36,677 bases of DNA. Source: Candidatus Gastranaerophilales bacterium (GTDB lineage Bacteria > Cyanobacteriota > Vampirovibrionia > Gastranaerophilales > Gastranaerophilaceae). The notes beneath the pieces were generated by a model. The model worked only from the letters and a program-made list of their open reading frames with translations. It did not search any database and had not been told where the DNA came from. Each line of letters starts with the position of its first letter. Position 1 is the first letter of the stretch. The translations under genes and the position numbers were made by a program. Location: the NCBI GenBank assembly GCA_944325815.1, contig CALVBV010000007.1, positions 1-36,677 of the forward strand, in the 5' to 3' direction. This document shows positions 17,047 to 25,361 of the stretch, in pieces.

Positions 17047-17140
17047 AAGTTTTCTAGGGTTCCGCAAACATTTATTTGGTCTGGACCGAGAGAAAACCCG
17101 CAAAATATGCGGACACGGAAGGATAAAAGCCTGGGAGATA
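17047..17140 (+). ncRNA. Guanidine-I riboswitch (ykkC class)
   Basis: Conserved elements of the ykkC/guanidine-I aptamer are present in order: CTAGGGTTCCG (17054-17064), TGGTCTGGACCGAGAG (17077-17092), then ACACGGAAGGATAAAAGCCTGGGAGA (17113-17138; the invariant parts are ACACGG and AAAGCC-GGGAGA). Guanidinium binding to this class turns on detoxification and export genes, and the next gene is a guanidinium exporter. The 3' conserved strand also forms the 5' side of a terminator, so ligand binding would release transcription. Confidence 0.95.
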
Positions 17141-17163
17141 TTTAGATATCTCCCGGCTTTTTT
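17129..17163 (+). terminator. Riboswitch-controlled terminator
   Basis: GCC-T-GGGAGATAT pairs with ATATCTCCCGGC (one bulged T), followed by TTTTTT at 17158-17163. It shares the GCC..GGGAGA strand with the aptamer, so the two structures exclude each other. Confidence 0.92.
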
Positions 17164-17180
17164 AATACAAAGGAGGAATA

Positions 17181-17498
17181 ATGTCTTGGTTTTATTTATT
17201 CATAGCAGGATTATTTGAAGTCGCCTGGGCAATCGGACTAAAATTATCACACGGATTTACACAAGTTTGGATAAGTATCTTTACGGTTATAGGAATGATT
17301 GCGAGCTTTTATTTCTTAGCAATAGCACTAAAAAACATTCCGCTTGGAACAGCTTACGCAGTCTGGACGGGAATCGGAACTATAGGCACAGTTATTTTGG
17401 GCATAATATTATTTAAAGAGCCGGTAAGTGTTATGCGCCTGGTATGTATATTTTTTATAATAAGCGGTATTACAGGGCTTAAGCTGTTATCAACTTAG
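17181..17498 (+). CDS. gdx: Guanidinium exporter (Gdx/SugE-type SMR protein)
   Basis: A 105-residue small multidrug resistance protein with four transmembrane helices; it works as an antiparallel dimer exchanging guanidinium for protons. The central glutamate is in GLFEVAWAIGLK (Glu13 region), and the Gdx-type signature WISI and GTAYAVWTGIG near 58-68 is present. The guanidine-I riboswitch directly upstream favours guanidinium as the substrate over quaternary-ammonium drugs. AAGGAGG lies 6 nt before the ATG. The stop overlaps the proC stop tail-to-tail by 4 bp. Confidence 0.95.
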   Translation: MSWFYLFIAGLFEVAWAIGLKLSHGFTQVWISIFTVIGMIASFYFLAIALKNIPLGTAYAVWTGIGTIGTVILGIILFKEPVSVMRLVCIFFIISGITGLKLLST

Positions 17499-18307
17499 CA
17501 TTTGCTCATAAGGGCAGACTTTTCTGCAGTTTTCTTTACTGTCTCAAAAAGAACGTCTGAGATATTGCTTTCTTTTAATACTTTATTCCCTTCTGCTGTT
17601 GTGCCCCCTGGTGTTGTAACTGCTGTAATAAGTTCATCCGGCGTATTTCCGGTTTCCTGAATCATTCTTGCCGCACCAAGTGCTGTCTGGGCAGAAAGTG
17701 TCAGTGCTGTTTTATAATCAAGCCCTAATTTTTCACCGGCCTTTGCAATTTCATTAATTATATAATAATAAAATGCAGGGCCTGAGCCTGAAACGCCGGT
17801 TACGGCGTCAATATCTTTTTCTTCGCAAAGGATAACTTTCCCTATTTTGGAGAAAATATTCTCAACAAGTTTTATATCTTCACTGCTAGCAGAATCATTC
17901 TTGCATACAGCGCTCATTCCGCACTCAAGAAGTGCCGGAGTGTTCGGCATTACACGGACAAATCTTTTATCTGAGCCAAGAGCACCCTCAAGCTTAGAAA
18001 ACGTAATCCCCGCTGCAATTGATATTATCAACTGCTTTGCAGTCACAGAGTCTTTAATTGATTCCAAAACATCCGGCACTACAAAAGGTTTTGTTGCGAT
18101 GAGAATTATATCAGCCTCCTTTACTGCATCTTTGGCATTAGATACAACATTGATTCCAAAATTTTCTTTTGCTCTTTTTGCGGAATCTTCATTAACTTCC
18201 GCGGCTATAATATGTTCTTTATCAAACGTATTTGAGCTCAACAGCCCTTTTATAATTGCGCTTGCCATTTTTCCTGCGCCAATAAAACATATCTTCTTAT
18301 TATCCAT
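17495..18307 (-). CDS. proC: Pyrroline-5-carboxylate reductase
   Basis: A 270-residue NAD(P)H-dependent enzyme for the last step of proline synthesis. The Rossmann motif is FIGAGKMASAII at the N-terminus; RVMPNTPALL and the C-terminal signature VTTPGGTTAEG are present, together with the dimer region GSGPAFYYYIINEIA. The start at 18307 has GAGGAG 7 nt upstream; the in-frame ATG at 18322 lies before that site and is rejected. No other proline genes are adjacent. Confidence 0.95.
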   Translation of the reverse strand: MDNKKICFIGAGKMASAIIKGLLSSNTFDKEHIIAAEVNEDSAKRAKENFGINVVSNAKDAVKEADIILIATKPFVVPDVLESIKDSVTAKQLIISIAAGITFSKLEGALGSDKRFVRVMPNTPALLECGMSAVCKNDSASSEDIKLVENIFSKIGKVILCEEKDIDAVTGVSGSGPAFYYYIINEIAKAGEKLGLDYKTALTLSAQTALGAARMIQETGNTPDELITAVTTPGGTTAEGNKVLKESNISDVLFETVKKTAEKSALMSKC

Positions 18308-18364
18308 AATCAAACTCCTCATCTTTTGATTTTATATTACCGCTAAATGAAATTTTATCAAGCT

Positions 18365-18832
18365 TTAAGAGCAGACATCAACCCAGCCGGAACTTCCTGA
18401 AACAAGAAAAAGTTTATCACAGCTCAGTTCAATTGCAGAATTAGATGTTCCGCATGCCGGAAATACAGTATTAAAACGTTTTAAAGAAATATCAGTATAC
18501 ACTGTTACATTATCTTTATTTACCCCGAAAGGACAGACACCGCCGATATTATAGCCGGTATACGAAAAAACTTCTTCCAAAGTTAGCATTTTTGCTTTTT
18601 TAGAAAAAAACGATTTATATTTTTTATTATCAACCCGCACATCGCCAGCACAAACAATAAGTACACACTTATCATCCAGCTTAAAAGAAAGAGTTTTCGC
18701 AATCCTTGCAGGCTCAACATCCAAGGCTTTTGCCGCAAGCTCGACTGTTGCACTCGAAACATCAAATTCCATCACTTTATCCGCTAGATTATATGCCGAC
18801 AAAAATTTTTTAACTTTTTCAATGCCCATCAT
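18365..18832 (-). CDS. YbaK/EbsC-family aminoacyl-tRNA deacylase
   Basis: A 155-residue single-domain protein of the YbaK/ProX editing family, which hydrolyses mischarged tRNAs such as Cys-tRNA(Pro) or Ala-tRNA(Pro). Visible family features are TVELAAKALDVEPARIAKTLSF, DKKKxK-like DNKKYKSFFSKKAKML, VCPFGV and the C-terminal GTSNSAIELS. The exact substrate amino acid cannot be told. Two consecutive ATGs (18832, 18829) are possible starts; GGAG lies about 10 nt upstream. Confidence 0.85.
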   Translation of the reverse strand: MMGIEKVKKFLSAYNLADKVMEFDVSSATVELAAKALDVEPARIAKTLSFKLDDKCVLIVCAGDVRVDNKKYKSFFSKKAKMLTLEEVFSYTGYNIGGVCPFGVNKDNVTVYTDISLKRFNTVFPACGTSNSAIELSCDKLFLVSGSSGWVDVCS

Positions 18833-18884
18833 AACAAATCTTCTCCACAACTTTAGAGTATTAAATCATTAAATAGAGCATAAA

Positions 18885-21473
18885 TCAAATACTTATTCTC
18901 AGCCCGAACTGCAAAGCAATACCATTTCTGCCGCCGTTTCGTATCATGCCTTCCAGAAAACCTGTTAATCTGTCTCCCCAGCGTTTCTGCACGCCGACAC
19001 CGTACTGTACAAAAGGTTTTATTGCAAGGCTCGGAAGATAAACATCATTTGCCTGAAAATTTGATTTATCAATAATATTCCAAACCATTGAAACACTTAA
19101 ATAAGGCTGTAAGTAGTTCTTAAAGTTTCCGATAATTTTTATCTCCGGCTCTATTTGGATTGCATGAATCGGATTTGCACTCATCCGGACATCACTGCTT
19201 GTTGTATAATTAAACGGATTTATAAATGAATATGACATAATAAGGCTAGGCTGCAAAATCAGCTTTCTATCTGCAAGTTCCCAATTATACCCGGTTTTTT
19301 CAGCAATTCCTGTATTAAACATGACAAAGTTATCTCTGCCGAATTTAGTAGAAGCTTCCGCAGAATTTGCACCGGCATTTGCAGTCCAGATTGAGAAGAA
19401 ATTACCTTTATAAAAGGCTGCATCAACCCCTAAAATCCCTCCGTTATTATATATACCATTACCGTCAAAAGTCTGATGAGAGCCGTTATAAGAAACATAG
19501 GCGCCGTATAGAGAATACCAGCCCTTTTTCAGTTTTATAAGTTCGCTTTCACCGCCTAAAATTGTACCGTACATAACATTAGACACTTTAGGGCCATTCT
19601 TTAACGGTACATTTTCAAATGTTGCATAAGGTTTAATCCATATCCCTCTTCTTTCTTCCGGCATCATAAGAGGTGAAAAAGCAAACTGCCGGTTTACACT
19701 TGCTGTCTGGTTTTTAAAATCCATACTTTTAGCAAGATTAGGAGGCGATATCATAACCATATCCAGATTTGAAAAGATTTTTTTATAAGTATCTAGCTGG
19801 ACTAAGTATCCTGCAAGCTGCGCAGCAACAGCAGGAACATAGGTTGAAGAATTAAATCCCCCTCTTGTAAAATCAAGATTGCCGTCAGAGGAATCATAGC
19901 TTGAATAATAATTAAAAATAGGGGTTTCTATAGTTTCAGGGGTATAGGTTACAGCATCTTTTAAGACTGAATCTGCAAAAGGAATAGTTATAAATTCGCC
20001 CTTCGGAGTTCCTTCTATTGCAAGAGTTCCCAGATGAAGCGTACCTCCGCCCGAGAGCGACGAGGCATTAACTCTGTCCATAGTGTTTGTATTAAAATTC
20101 ACATCAGCAAAAACATTACTTGTACCGGATAAAGTCATATTGCCGAAATTTATATTGTTAATTTCTCCGTTTTGCATATTGAAGTTAACACCGTCCGAAA
20201 ATGCGGTATTTGAGGCGCTGAAATAATCCGCCCCTTTAAGAAGATTCAATGTCCCTGAATTAAGATTAAAATTACCTGTGTAATTATTATTTACACCGCC
20301 TAAATTTAATATCCCGCTGTTATTAACCGTTCCGATGCCTGCAATTCCGCTTAAAATATTATTGTCTGCGCTAAAGTTAATTACAGAAGAATCTAATGAA
20401 TTGTAAATATCATTTCCTTCTCCTGTTCTGTTCCGGTTATTTCTAAATGTTGAACCCTCTATATTTAAAATGGATACGTTGTAAACAGCCCCGCCATGTC
20501 CTACCTGAGCCTCTTGTGAAATATAATTATTTTCAAGAAACGAGTTTCTTATTGTAGTTTCTCCGCCTTCTGCATTAAAAATTGCCCCTCCTGCACCTGT
20601 AAAAAGCGCATCTACATGGTTATCCGCGAATATCGTATTTTCCAGGACAAGTGATTTTGAATTGTATATAGCGCCTCCAAACACAAAAGAGTCTGTGTCT
20701 CCGTCTGCATAGTTACCATTAAATTCAGTATTTTTTACGGTTAAATCACCGGCATTAAAAACAGAGCCGCCATAGCCGAAAATTCCGGACGGGCCTGAAA
20801 TATAATTATCTTTAAATACCGAATTGCTGATATTTGCACTGCTCGTATTATACAACGCCCCTCCGCTTGATAAAACTTCTCCGTAAGTAAAATTATTTTG
20901 GAACGTAGTATCTGCGACTTGTAAATCCGCACCGGAGTCATATCCGTTTGCAACAGCCCCTCCGCTTGAAGAGGCGCCGTAAGCATAATTATTTGAAAAA
21001 CTGCTGCTGATGATTGAAACATCGCCGCTGTTTCTGTTATAAACAGCCCCTCCTACTCCTATATTTGACCCCATAGAGTTTACAAAATTTCCGTTAAATT
21101 CAGAACTCTCGATATTTGCATTTCCGCCGTTATTAAAAATTGCGCCTGCAAATTTTGAATTATTATACAGCTGCCCCTGACAGTTTCTGATACCGACACT
21201 GCTGAAAAGACTTTCATTGCTTCTATTTAAAACAAATCCTCCGAACAAATCATTTCCGTTTATATAATAACTATTGCCTTCAAAAGATATATTCAAATTT
21301 TGAAAATAATTTCCGATAGAAGAAGAGGCGTCCAAATTTCTCGTAAAGTTAAATACATCTCCGTTTTGGGGCGTTGAATTAATCAATTGTTCAAAAGTGC
21401 TGATATCAAAGCTTTGTGCATTTGCACACTGGATTAAAAACTGAAAAAGTAAACAAAGAATTATTTTTTTCAT
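18885..21473 (-). CDS. Polymorphic autotransporter adhesin (Pmp-like, type Va)
   Basis: An 862-residue outer-membrane protein with a signal peptide at 1-19 (ANAQ). Residues about 105-370 carry some eight repeats combining GGA(I/V)YN or GGAIFN with F-x-x-N (for example SSFSNNYA, TTFQNNF, SVFKDNY, NTEFNGNY). This is the signature of chlamydial polymorphic membrane proteins and predicts a right-handed beta-helix passenger. The last ~270 residues form an autotransporter beta barrel, starting around MPEERRGIWIKPY and ending FGLRISI. It is likely a surface adhesin. The start has no Shine-Dalgarno; the promoter at 21481-21508 predicts a 1-nt leader. A divergent tyrosine recombinase lies 118 bp away. 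Confidence 0.88.
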   Translation of the reverse strand: MKKIILCLLFQFLIQCANAQSFDISTFEQLINSTPQNGDVFNFTRNLDASSSIGNYFQNLNISFEGNSYYINGNDLFGGFVLNRSNESLFSSVGIRNCQGQLYNNSKFAGAIFNNGGNANIESSEFNGNFVNSMGSNIGVGGAVYNRNSGDVSIISSSFSNNYAYGASSSGGAVANGYDSGADLQVADTTFQNNFTYGEVLSSGGALYNTSSANISNSVFKDNYISGPSGIFGYGGSVFNAGDLTVKNTEFNGNYADGDTDSFVFGGAIYNSKSLVLENTIFADNHVDALFTGAGGAIFNAEGGETTIRNSFLENNYISQEAQVGHGGAVYNVSILNIEGSTFRNNRNRTGEGNDIYNSLDSSVINFSADNNILSGIAGIGTVNNSGILNLGGVNNNYTGNFNLNSGTLNLLKGADYFSASNTAFSDGVNFNMQNGEINNINFGNMTLSGTSNVFADVNFNTNTMDRVNASSLSGGGTLHLGTLAIEGTPKGEFITIPFADSVLKDAVTYTPETIETPIFNYYSSYDSSDGNLDFTRGGFNSSTYVPAVAAQLAGYLVQLDTYKKIFSNLDMVMISPPNLAKSMDFKNQTASVNRQFAFSPLMMPEERRGIWIKPYATFENVPLKNGPKVSNVMYGTILGGESELIKLKKGWYSLYGAYVSYNGSHQTFDGNGIYNNGGILGVDAAFYKGNFFSIWTANAGANSAEASTKFGRDNFVMFNTGIAEKTGYNWELADRKLILQPSLIMSYSFINPFNYTTSSDVRMSANPIHAIQIEPEIKIIGNFKNYLQPYLSVSMVWNIIDKSNFQANDVYLPSLAIKPFVQYGVGVQKRWGDRLTGFLEGMIRNGGRNGIALQFGLRISI

Positions 21474-21480
21474 AAAATCT

Positions 21481-21508
21481 ATTTTAAAAATTTAATCTAT
21501 TCTTTGAA
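21481..21508 (-). promoter_or_regulatory. Promoter of the autotransporter
   Basis: Minus strand TTCAAA (21508-21503), 16-bp spacer, TAAAAT (21486-21481). +1 would be near 21474, one base before the ATG. Confidence 0.5.
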
Positions 21509-21525
21509 CTACCCGCAAAGGTGAT

Positions 21526-21550
21526 ATATTACTGCCCAGTGGAGTAATAT
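21526..21550. repeat. Inverted repeat between autotransporter and recombinase
   Basis: ATATTACT (21526-21533), 9-bp spacer, AGTAATAT (21543-21550). Arms of this kind around a 6-9 bp spacer resemble tyrosine-recombinase core sites, and this copy sits directly upstream of such a gene. It could equally be an operator. Confidence 0.5.
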
Positions 21551-21591
21551 GCAGATAGCATAAAATTTTATTCTCGCCGGAAGGAGACATT

Positions 21592-22134
21592 ATGACAACA
21601 GTAGAGCCTATAAAAAATTTAGCTGATATTAAAAAAGTAGAATCCATACTCAAAAAACAAAGTTTGAGAAATTTACTGCTTTTCACACTGGGAACAAACT
21701 GCGGATTGAGAATATCAGATATTCTCGGATTAAATGTATTTGATGTTAAAGGTAAAAATTACATACTGTTAATTGAAAAAAAGACCGGAAAATTCAAAAA
21801 ATTTCCTATAAATACAAAACTAAAACCTATGATAGCTGAATTTACCCGGAATAAAGAATCCGAAAGCCCTCTTTTTACAACGATATTCGGCAATCGTATG
21901 GACAGAAGCACCGCATACAGAATTATAAATAAAGCCTGCAAAGATGCCAAAATTGAAGCAAATACGGGCACCCATACTTTGAGAAAAACTTTTGGATATC
22001 ACCATTATCGTAAATTTAAAGACATAGCAATGCTTCAGAAAATATTTAACCACTGCAGCCCCCAGATTACCCTGCGTTATATCGGAATCGATCAGGAACA
22101 AATTGAGGAAAGCTATAATAATTTTATTCTTTAA
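21592..22134 (+). CDS. Minimal tyrosine recombinase (catalytic domain only)
   Basis: A 180-residue tyrosine recombinase with all catalytic positions: Arg40 (GLRISD), Lys63/64 (EKKTGK), His128-x-x-Arg131 (HTLR), His154 and the nucleophile Tyr163 (LRYIGI). It lacks the usual N-terminal SAM-like core-binding domain, as do the FimB/FimE invertases of similar length. It strand-exchanges DNA at a short site. No phage genes are near. The divergent autotransporter and the inverted repeat at 21526-21550 suggest either phase control of the surface protein or a resident housekeeping or mobile recombinase; the sequence does not decide. GGAAGGAG precedes the ATG. Confidence 0.88.
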   Translation: MTTVEPIKNLADIKKVESILKKQSLRNLLLFTLGTNCGLRISDILGLNVFDVKGKNYILLIEKKTGKFKKFPINTKLKPMIAEFTRNKESESPLFTTIFGNRMDRSTAYRIINKACKDAKIEANTGTHTLRKTFGYHHYRKFKDIAMLQKIFNHCSPQITLRYIGIDQEQIEESYNNFIL

Positions 22135-22148
22135 CTAAGCCTTCTAAC

Positions 22149-22177
22149 TTTACATTTTTACTTCCTCGCGGTATCAT
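22149..22177 (+). promoter_or_regulatory. Promoter of pheS
   Basis: TTTACA (22149-22154), 17-bp spacer, TATCAT (22172-22177). Initiation near 22184 gives an 18-nt leader containing AAGGGAG. Confidence 0.65.
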
Positions 22178-22201
22178 TTACCTAAGGGAGAAAGAATAGA
22201 A

Positions 22202-23236
22202 ATGAAGACACAACTGGAAAATATTTACTCATCAGCAAAAGCTGATATTGAAAACGCTAAGACCATTAATGACCTTGATGAAATCAGATTAAAATATTTG
22301 AGCCGCAAGGGTGAATTTAATGCAATAAAAAAAGGGCTTAAAGATTTGTCTGATGAAGATAAACGAACAGTTGGCGCGCTTGCAAATAAAATTACCCAGG
22401 ATTTAGAAGCTCTTTTAAAAGAAAAACACGATATTTTTTATCAAAAGGAACTTAATGAAAAGCTTGAAAAAGAAAGAATTGATATAACCTTGAGCGGAAA
22501 ATATATTCCGGAAGGAAAAGTTCATCTTCTTACTTCTACAACAAATGAAATTGTCTCTATATTCCAAAACCTTGGATTCTCAGTAATAAGCCCTGAGCTT
22601 TCTCCCGAGGTTGAGACAGAATACTATAATTTTGATATGCTCAATGTTCCTAAAGACCATCCGGCAAGAGATGTTCAGGATACTTTCTATGTAAAAGGAA
22701 TGCCCGGGGTTGTATTAAGAAGCCAGACATCAGGCGCCCAGATTCACGTTATGGAGAATCAGAAACCGCCTATAAAGGTTGTTGCACCCGGAAGAGTATA
22801 CAGAAACGAGAATATTAACGCAAGAAAAAACAACTTTTTCCACCAGATAGAAGGTTTGTATATTGATAAGGATATTACTTTCGGCGACTTGAAAGGTGTT
22901 TTAAATGAGTTCATAAGACTTTATTTTGGCTCATCACGCCCGACACGTTTTAGAAGCAGTTTCTTCCCATTCACAGAACCTTCTGCAGAGCTGGATGTTC
23001 AATGCATAATGTGCCATGGTGAAGGCTGCAGAATCTGCGGCGGTACAGGCTGGCTTGAAATCCTCGGATGCGGTATGGTAGATGTTAATGTTCTAAACGG
23101 TGTCGGTATTGATCCGGATGTGTATTCAGGATTCGCTTTCGGTATGGGCGTCGAAAGACTTGCCATGCTTAAATATGCAGTAGATGACATAAGATTGTTC
23201 TTTAATAACGACAAGCGTTTCTTAGAACAGTTCTAA
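22202..23236 (+). CDS. pheS: Phenylalanyl-tRNA synthetase, alpha subunit
   Basis: A 344-residue catalytic subunit of the class II (alpha-beta)2 enzyme. It has an N-terminal coiled-coil arm (1-85), motif 2 around PGRVYRNENINARKNNFFHQIEG, FRSSFFPFTEPSAE, and motif 3 FAFGMGVERLAMLKY. A CIMCHGEGCRICGGTGW insert gives two CxxC pairs as in many Gram-positive PheS proteins. pheT is not adjacent. Its own promoter lies at 22149-22177. GGGAG lies 11 nt upstream of the ATG. Confidence 0.97.
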   Translation: MKTQLENIYSSAKADIENAKTINDLDEIRLKYLSRKGEFNAIKKGLKDLSDEDKRTVGALANKITQDLEALLKEKHDIFYQKELNEKLEKERIDITLSGKYIPEGKVHLLTSTTNEIVSIFQNLGFSVISPELSPEVETEYYNFDMLNVPKDHPARDVQDTFYVKGMPGVVLRSQTSGAQIHVMENQKPPIKVVAPGRVYRNENINARKNNFFHQIEGLYIDKDITFGDLKGVLNEFIRLYFGSSRPTRFRSSFFPFTEPSAELDVQCIMCHGEGCRICGGTGWLEILGCGMVDVNVLNGVGIDPDVYSGFAFGMGVERLAMLKYAVDDIRLFFNNDKRFLEQF

Positions 23237-23257
23237 ATTAATAAAGAGGAGTAATAT

Positions 23258-23956
23258 ATGAAACGACTTTTTGCATTGCTGACAATGTTTCTTTTGTTGA
23301 GTACAACTTGTTATGCATCTTCTACTTACGCATATTTTGAAACCAAAAAAGAACACGAGGCAACTCTTGAACACGTCAGTCAGGTCGGATTCAAACTGTT
23401 GAACGAGAATAGAATTGATAAACGTATAACATTTACACTCAACGATTCAAAAGATGTCAATGCATATTCAAGCATCTTTGATCGTTCCGTAACCATAAAC
23501 AAAGGCTTATACTCACGGCTTGACGACGATGATATGCTGGCCGCAATTTTAGGACATGAAATTTCTCACAGCATTGACGGTTATAACGGAATCTTTAGAG
23601 GATATTTCTCTTTTGTAACAAACATCTGCTGCCCTAAAAAATACGAATACAAATCAGACAAAAGAGCCGTTGATTTTATGGTAAACGCAGGATACCATCC
23701 GGTTGCAATGATTGTAATTATGAATAAAGTTTTTTCTCAATACAGATATGACTGGTGTTCAACACATCCTTTAACAAGCAGAAGGATGATGGAAGTTTAC
23801 GAATACATTTACAAAAAATATCCGGAATATCTTGTAAATAACAAATACAAGACAAATATTTACTACCAGAACTTTCTTTTGACTTCAAGAGAAAACAGGA
23901 TGAAACTCCAGAAGAAAGTTGAATCAGGTTCAAAGAAAAAAGTTCATTATTTGTAG
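23258..23956 (+). CDS. Exported M48-family zinc metallopeptidase
   Basis: A 232-residue protein with a signal peptide at 1-20 and the zinc site HEISH at 100-104. A downstream EYKSDKRAVDFM supplies the third ligand (Glu of the E-x-x-x-D pattern). The late CSTHPLTSRRM motif is usual in periplasmic M48 proteases such as BepA and LoiP, which degrade or help fold outer-membrane proteins. No transmembrane helices follow the signal, so it is periplasmic. GAGGAG precedes the ATG. The next gene begins 8 bp later, forming a likely operon. Confidence 0.88.
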   Translation: MKRLFALLTMFLLLSTTCYASSTYAYFETKKEHEATLEHVSQVGFKLLNENRIDKRITFTLNDSKDVNAYSSIFDRSVTINKGLYSRLDDDDMLAAILGHEISHSIDGYNGIFRGYFSFVTNICCPKKYEYKSDKRAVDFMVNAGYHPVAMIVIMNKVFSQYRYDWCSTHPLTSRRMMEVYEYIYKKYPEYLVNNKYKTNIYYQNFLLTSRENRMKLQKKVESGSKKKVHYL

Positions 23957-23963
23957 AGGCTGA

Positions 23964-24485
23964 ATGAAACGTTTTTTAGCATTAGTATTTTGTATAAACC
24001 TTTTATTCATGCCGGCATGCTCTGCAATAATAGAAGATGAACTTGTGAATACAACTCTTGATAAGAATTTAAAAATAAAACCGCGCACTCAAGAGTACGA
24101 AAGCAGCGAGATTCCGGTTGAAATAAGGATAAAAAAGGTTCTGACAACCAAGACAAAACCGGAAGAAGGAGATATTGTCGAGTTTGAAACCGTCTCAAAG
24201 GTAAAATCTTATCCGGCCGGAACAACTGTCACAGGCAGAATTGAATTTATTTCCATGAATTACACTTACGGAGTGCCTGCAGATATAATAATCGGAAGTT
24301 TTAAAATAGGAAAAACTCCGCTGTACGGAGAAATCTCAATAACAGGCGCAAACAGAAGCCTGTGGCTTCGTCCTTGTGTTATTGCAGGTTCAATCTTTTT
24401 CGGTGCAGGACTTGCCTTAATGCCAATAAGAGGCGGGCATGCAAAGGTTAAACCTTCTAAAACTTTTACAGTTTATATGAAATAA
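23964..24485 (+). CDS. Small envelope protein, probable lipoprotein
   Basis: A 173-residue protein with a hydrophobic N-terminus ending MPACSA; Cys19 could be a lipidation site although the lipobox is imperfect. The middle has a beta-type domain (PVEIRIKKVL, EEGDIVEFET, YPAGTTVTGRIEFI) that lines up with the segment at about 265-330 of the SLH protein at 2592. Near the end a hydrophobic stretch, CVIAGSIFFGAGLALM, precedes a basic tail. I do not recognise a named family. It is cotranscribed with the M48 protease. Confidence 0.6.
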   Translation: MKRFLALVFCINLLFMPACSAIIEDELVNTTLDKNLKIKPRTQEYESSEIPVEIRIKKVLTTKTKPEEGDIVEFETVSKVKSYPAGTTVTGRIEFISMNYTYGVPADIIIGSFKIGKTPLYGEISITGANRSLWLRPCVIAGSIFFGAGLALMPIRGGHAKVKPSKTFTVYMK

Positions 24486-25361
24486 TTATTTTTTAAAAAG
24501 TTTCTTTTCGAGTTCCTGTGCGGTTTTTGTCTTAGCTAATCCTCCGAGCGAGGTCTCTTTAAGAAGCGGAGACATCAACTGTCCTGTAATTTTAAGAGTA
24601 TCAACTATTTCATCCATTGGAATCTTGCTTTCTACTCCGCATAATGCAAGCTCAGCAGCAGTTACTGCATGAACCGCAAGAAAAGCATTTCTTTTTATAC
24701 AGGGAACCTCGACCAAACCGCACACAGGGTCGCATGTAAGTCCTAAAATATTTTTTAAAGCAAGAGCCGAAGCCTGTATGACTTCCCTCACACCACCCCC
24801 GAGCATCTGGCTAAGCGCGCCCGCAGCCATAGCGGAAGCAACCCCGCATTCAGCCTGACATCCGGCTACAGCGCCAGCAAGCTGCACTTTATTTGATATC
24901 AATAAACCAATCATGCCTGCTGTTAAAAGAGCATTTATCTGTTCTGACTCCGAAATTTTTCTCTCTTCACCGGCTGCAATTATTACAGACGGAACAATTC
25001 CACAAGAACCCGCAGTCGGACAGGCAACAATACGGCCCATCCGTAAATTTTCTTCTGCAGTTGCTATAGCATATTCTGTTATTTTTTCAAAAACAGTGCC
25101 AAATAACGAACCGTTTGATTTGTATCTATACAAAAGTTTTGCACAATCATCCCCGCACCATCCGCTGACAGCCTTCTCTGTTGACGTCAATCCGCTTTTT
25201 ACAGCCTCTTTCATTGCAAGCAGATCCTCAAGAACTTTGATTCTTACAACATTAACCTCTGTCTCTGAAAGCAGAGCCTCTTCTTCCTGCGCAATCTCAT
25301 ACACTGCCTTGTTTTGCTCGTTACACCTTGCCTCTAATTCTGAAAATGATAATATCGCCAT
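24486..25361 (-). CDS. sdaAA: L-serine dehydratase, alpha subunit (Fe-S)
   Basis: A 291-residue catalytic subunit of the oxygen-sensitive L-serine ammonia-lyase, converting serine to pyruvate and ammonia with a [4Fe-4S] cluster. Family motifs include CPTAGSCGIVP, GCQAECGVASAMAA and LTCDPVCGLVEVPC, which supply cluster cysteines. The ATG overlaps the stop of sdaAB (TAATG). The convergent plus-strand gene ends exactly at its stop. Confidence 0.95.
   Translation of the reverse strand: MAILSFSELEARCNEQNKAVYEIAQEEEALLSETEVNVVRIKVLEDLLAMKEAVKSGLTSTEKAVSGWCGDDCAKLLYRYKSNGSLFGTVFEKITEYAIATAEENLRMGRIVACPTAGSCGIVPSVIIAAGEERKISESEQINALLTAGMIGLLISNKVQLAGAVAGCQAECGVASAMAAGALSQMLGGGVREVIQASALALKNILGLTCDPVCGLVEVPCIKRNAFLAVHAVTAAELALCGVESKIPMDEIVDTLKITGQLMSPLLKETSLGGLAKTKTAQELEKKLFKK

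Noticed and set aside
21592-22134. Prophage or integrative element marked by the recombinase
   Set aside because: No phage, conjugation or cargo genes and no flanking att-type duplication; the neighbours are housekeeping genes.
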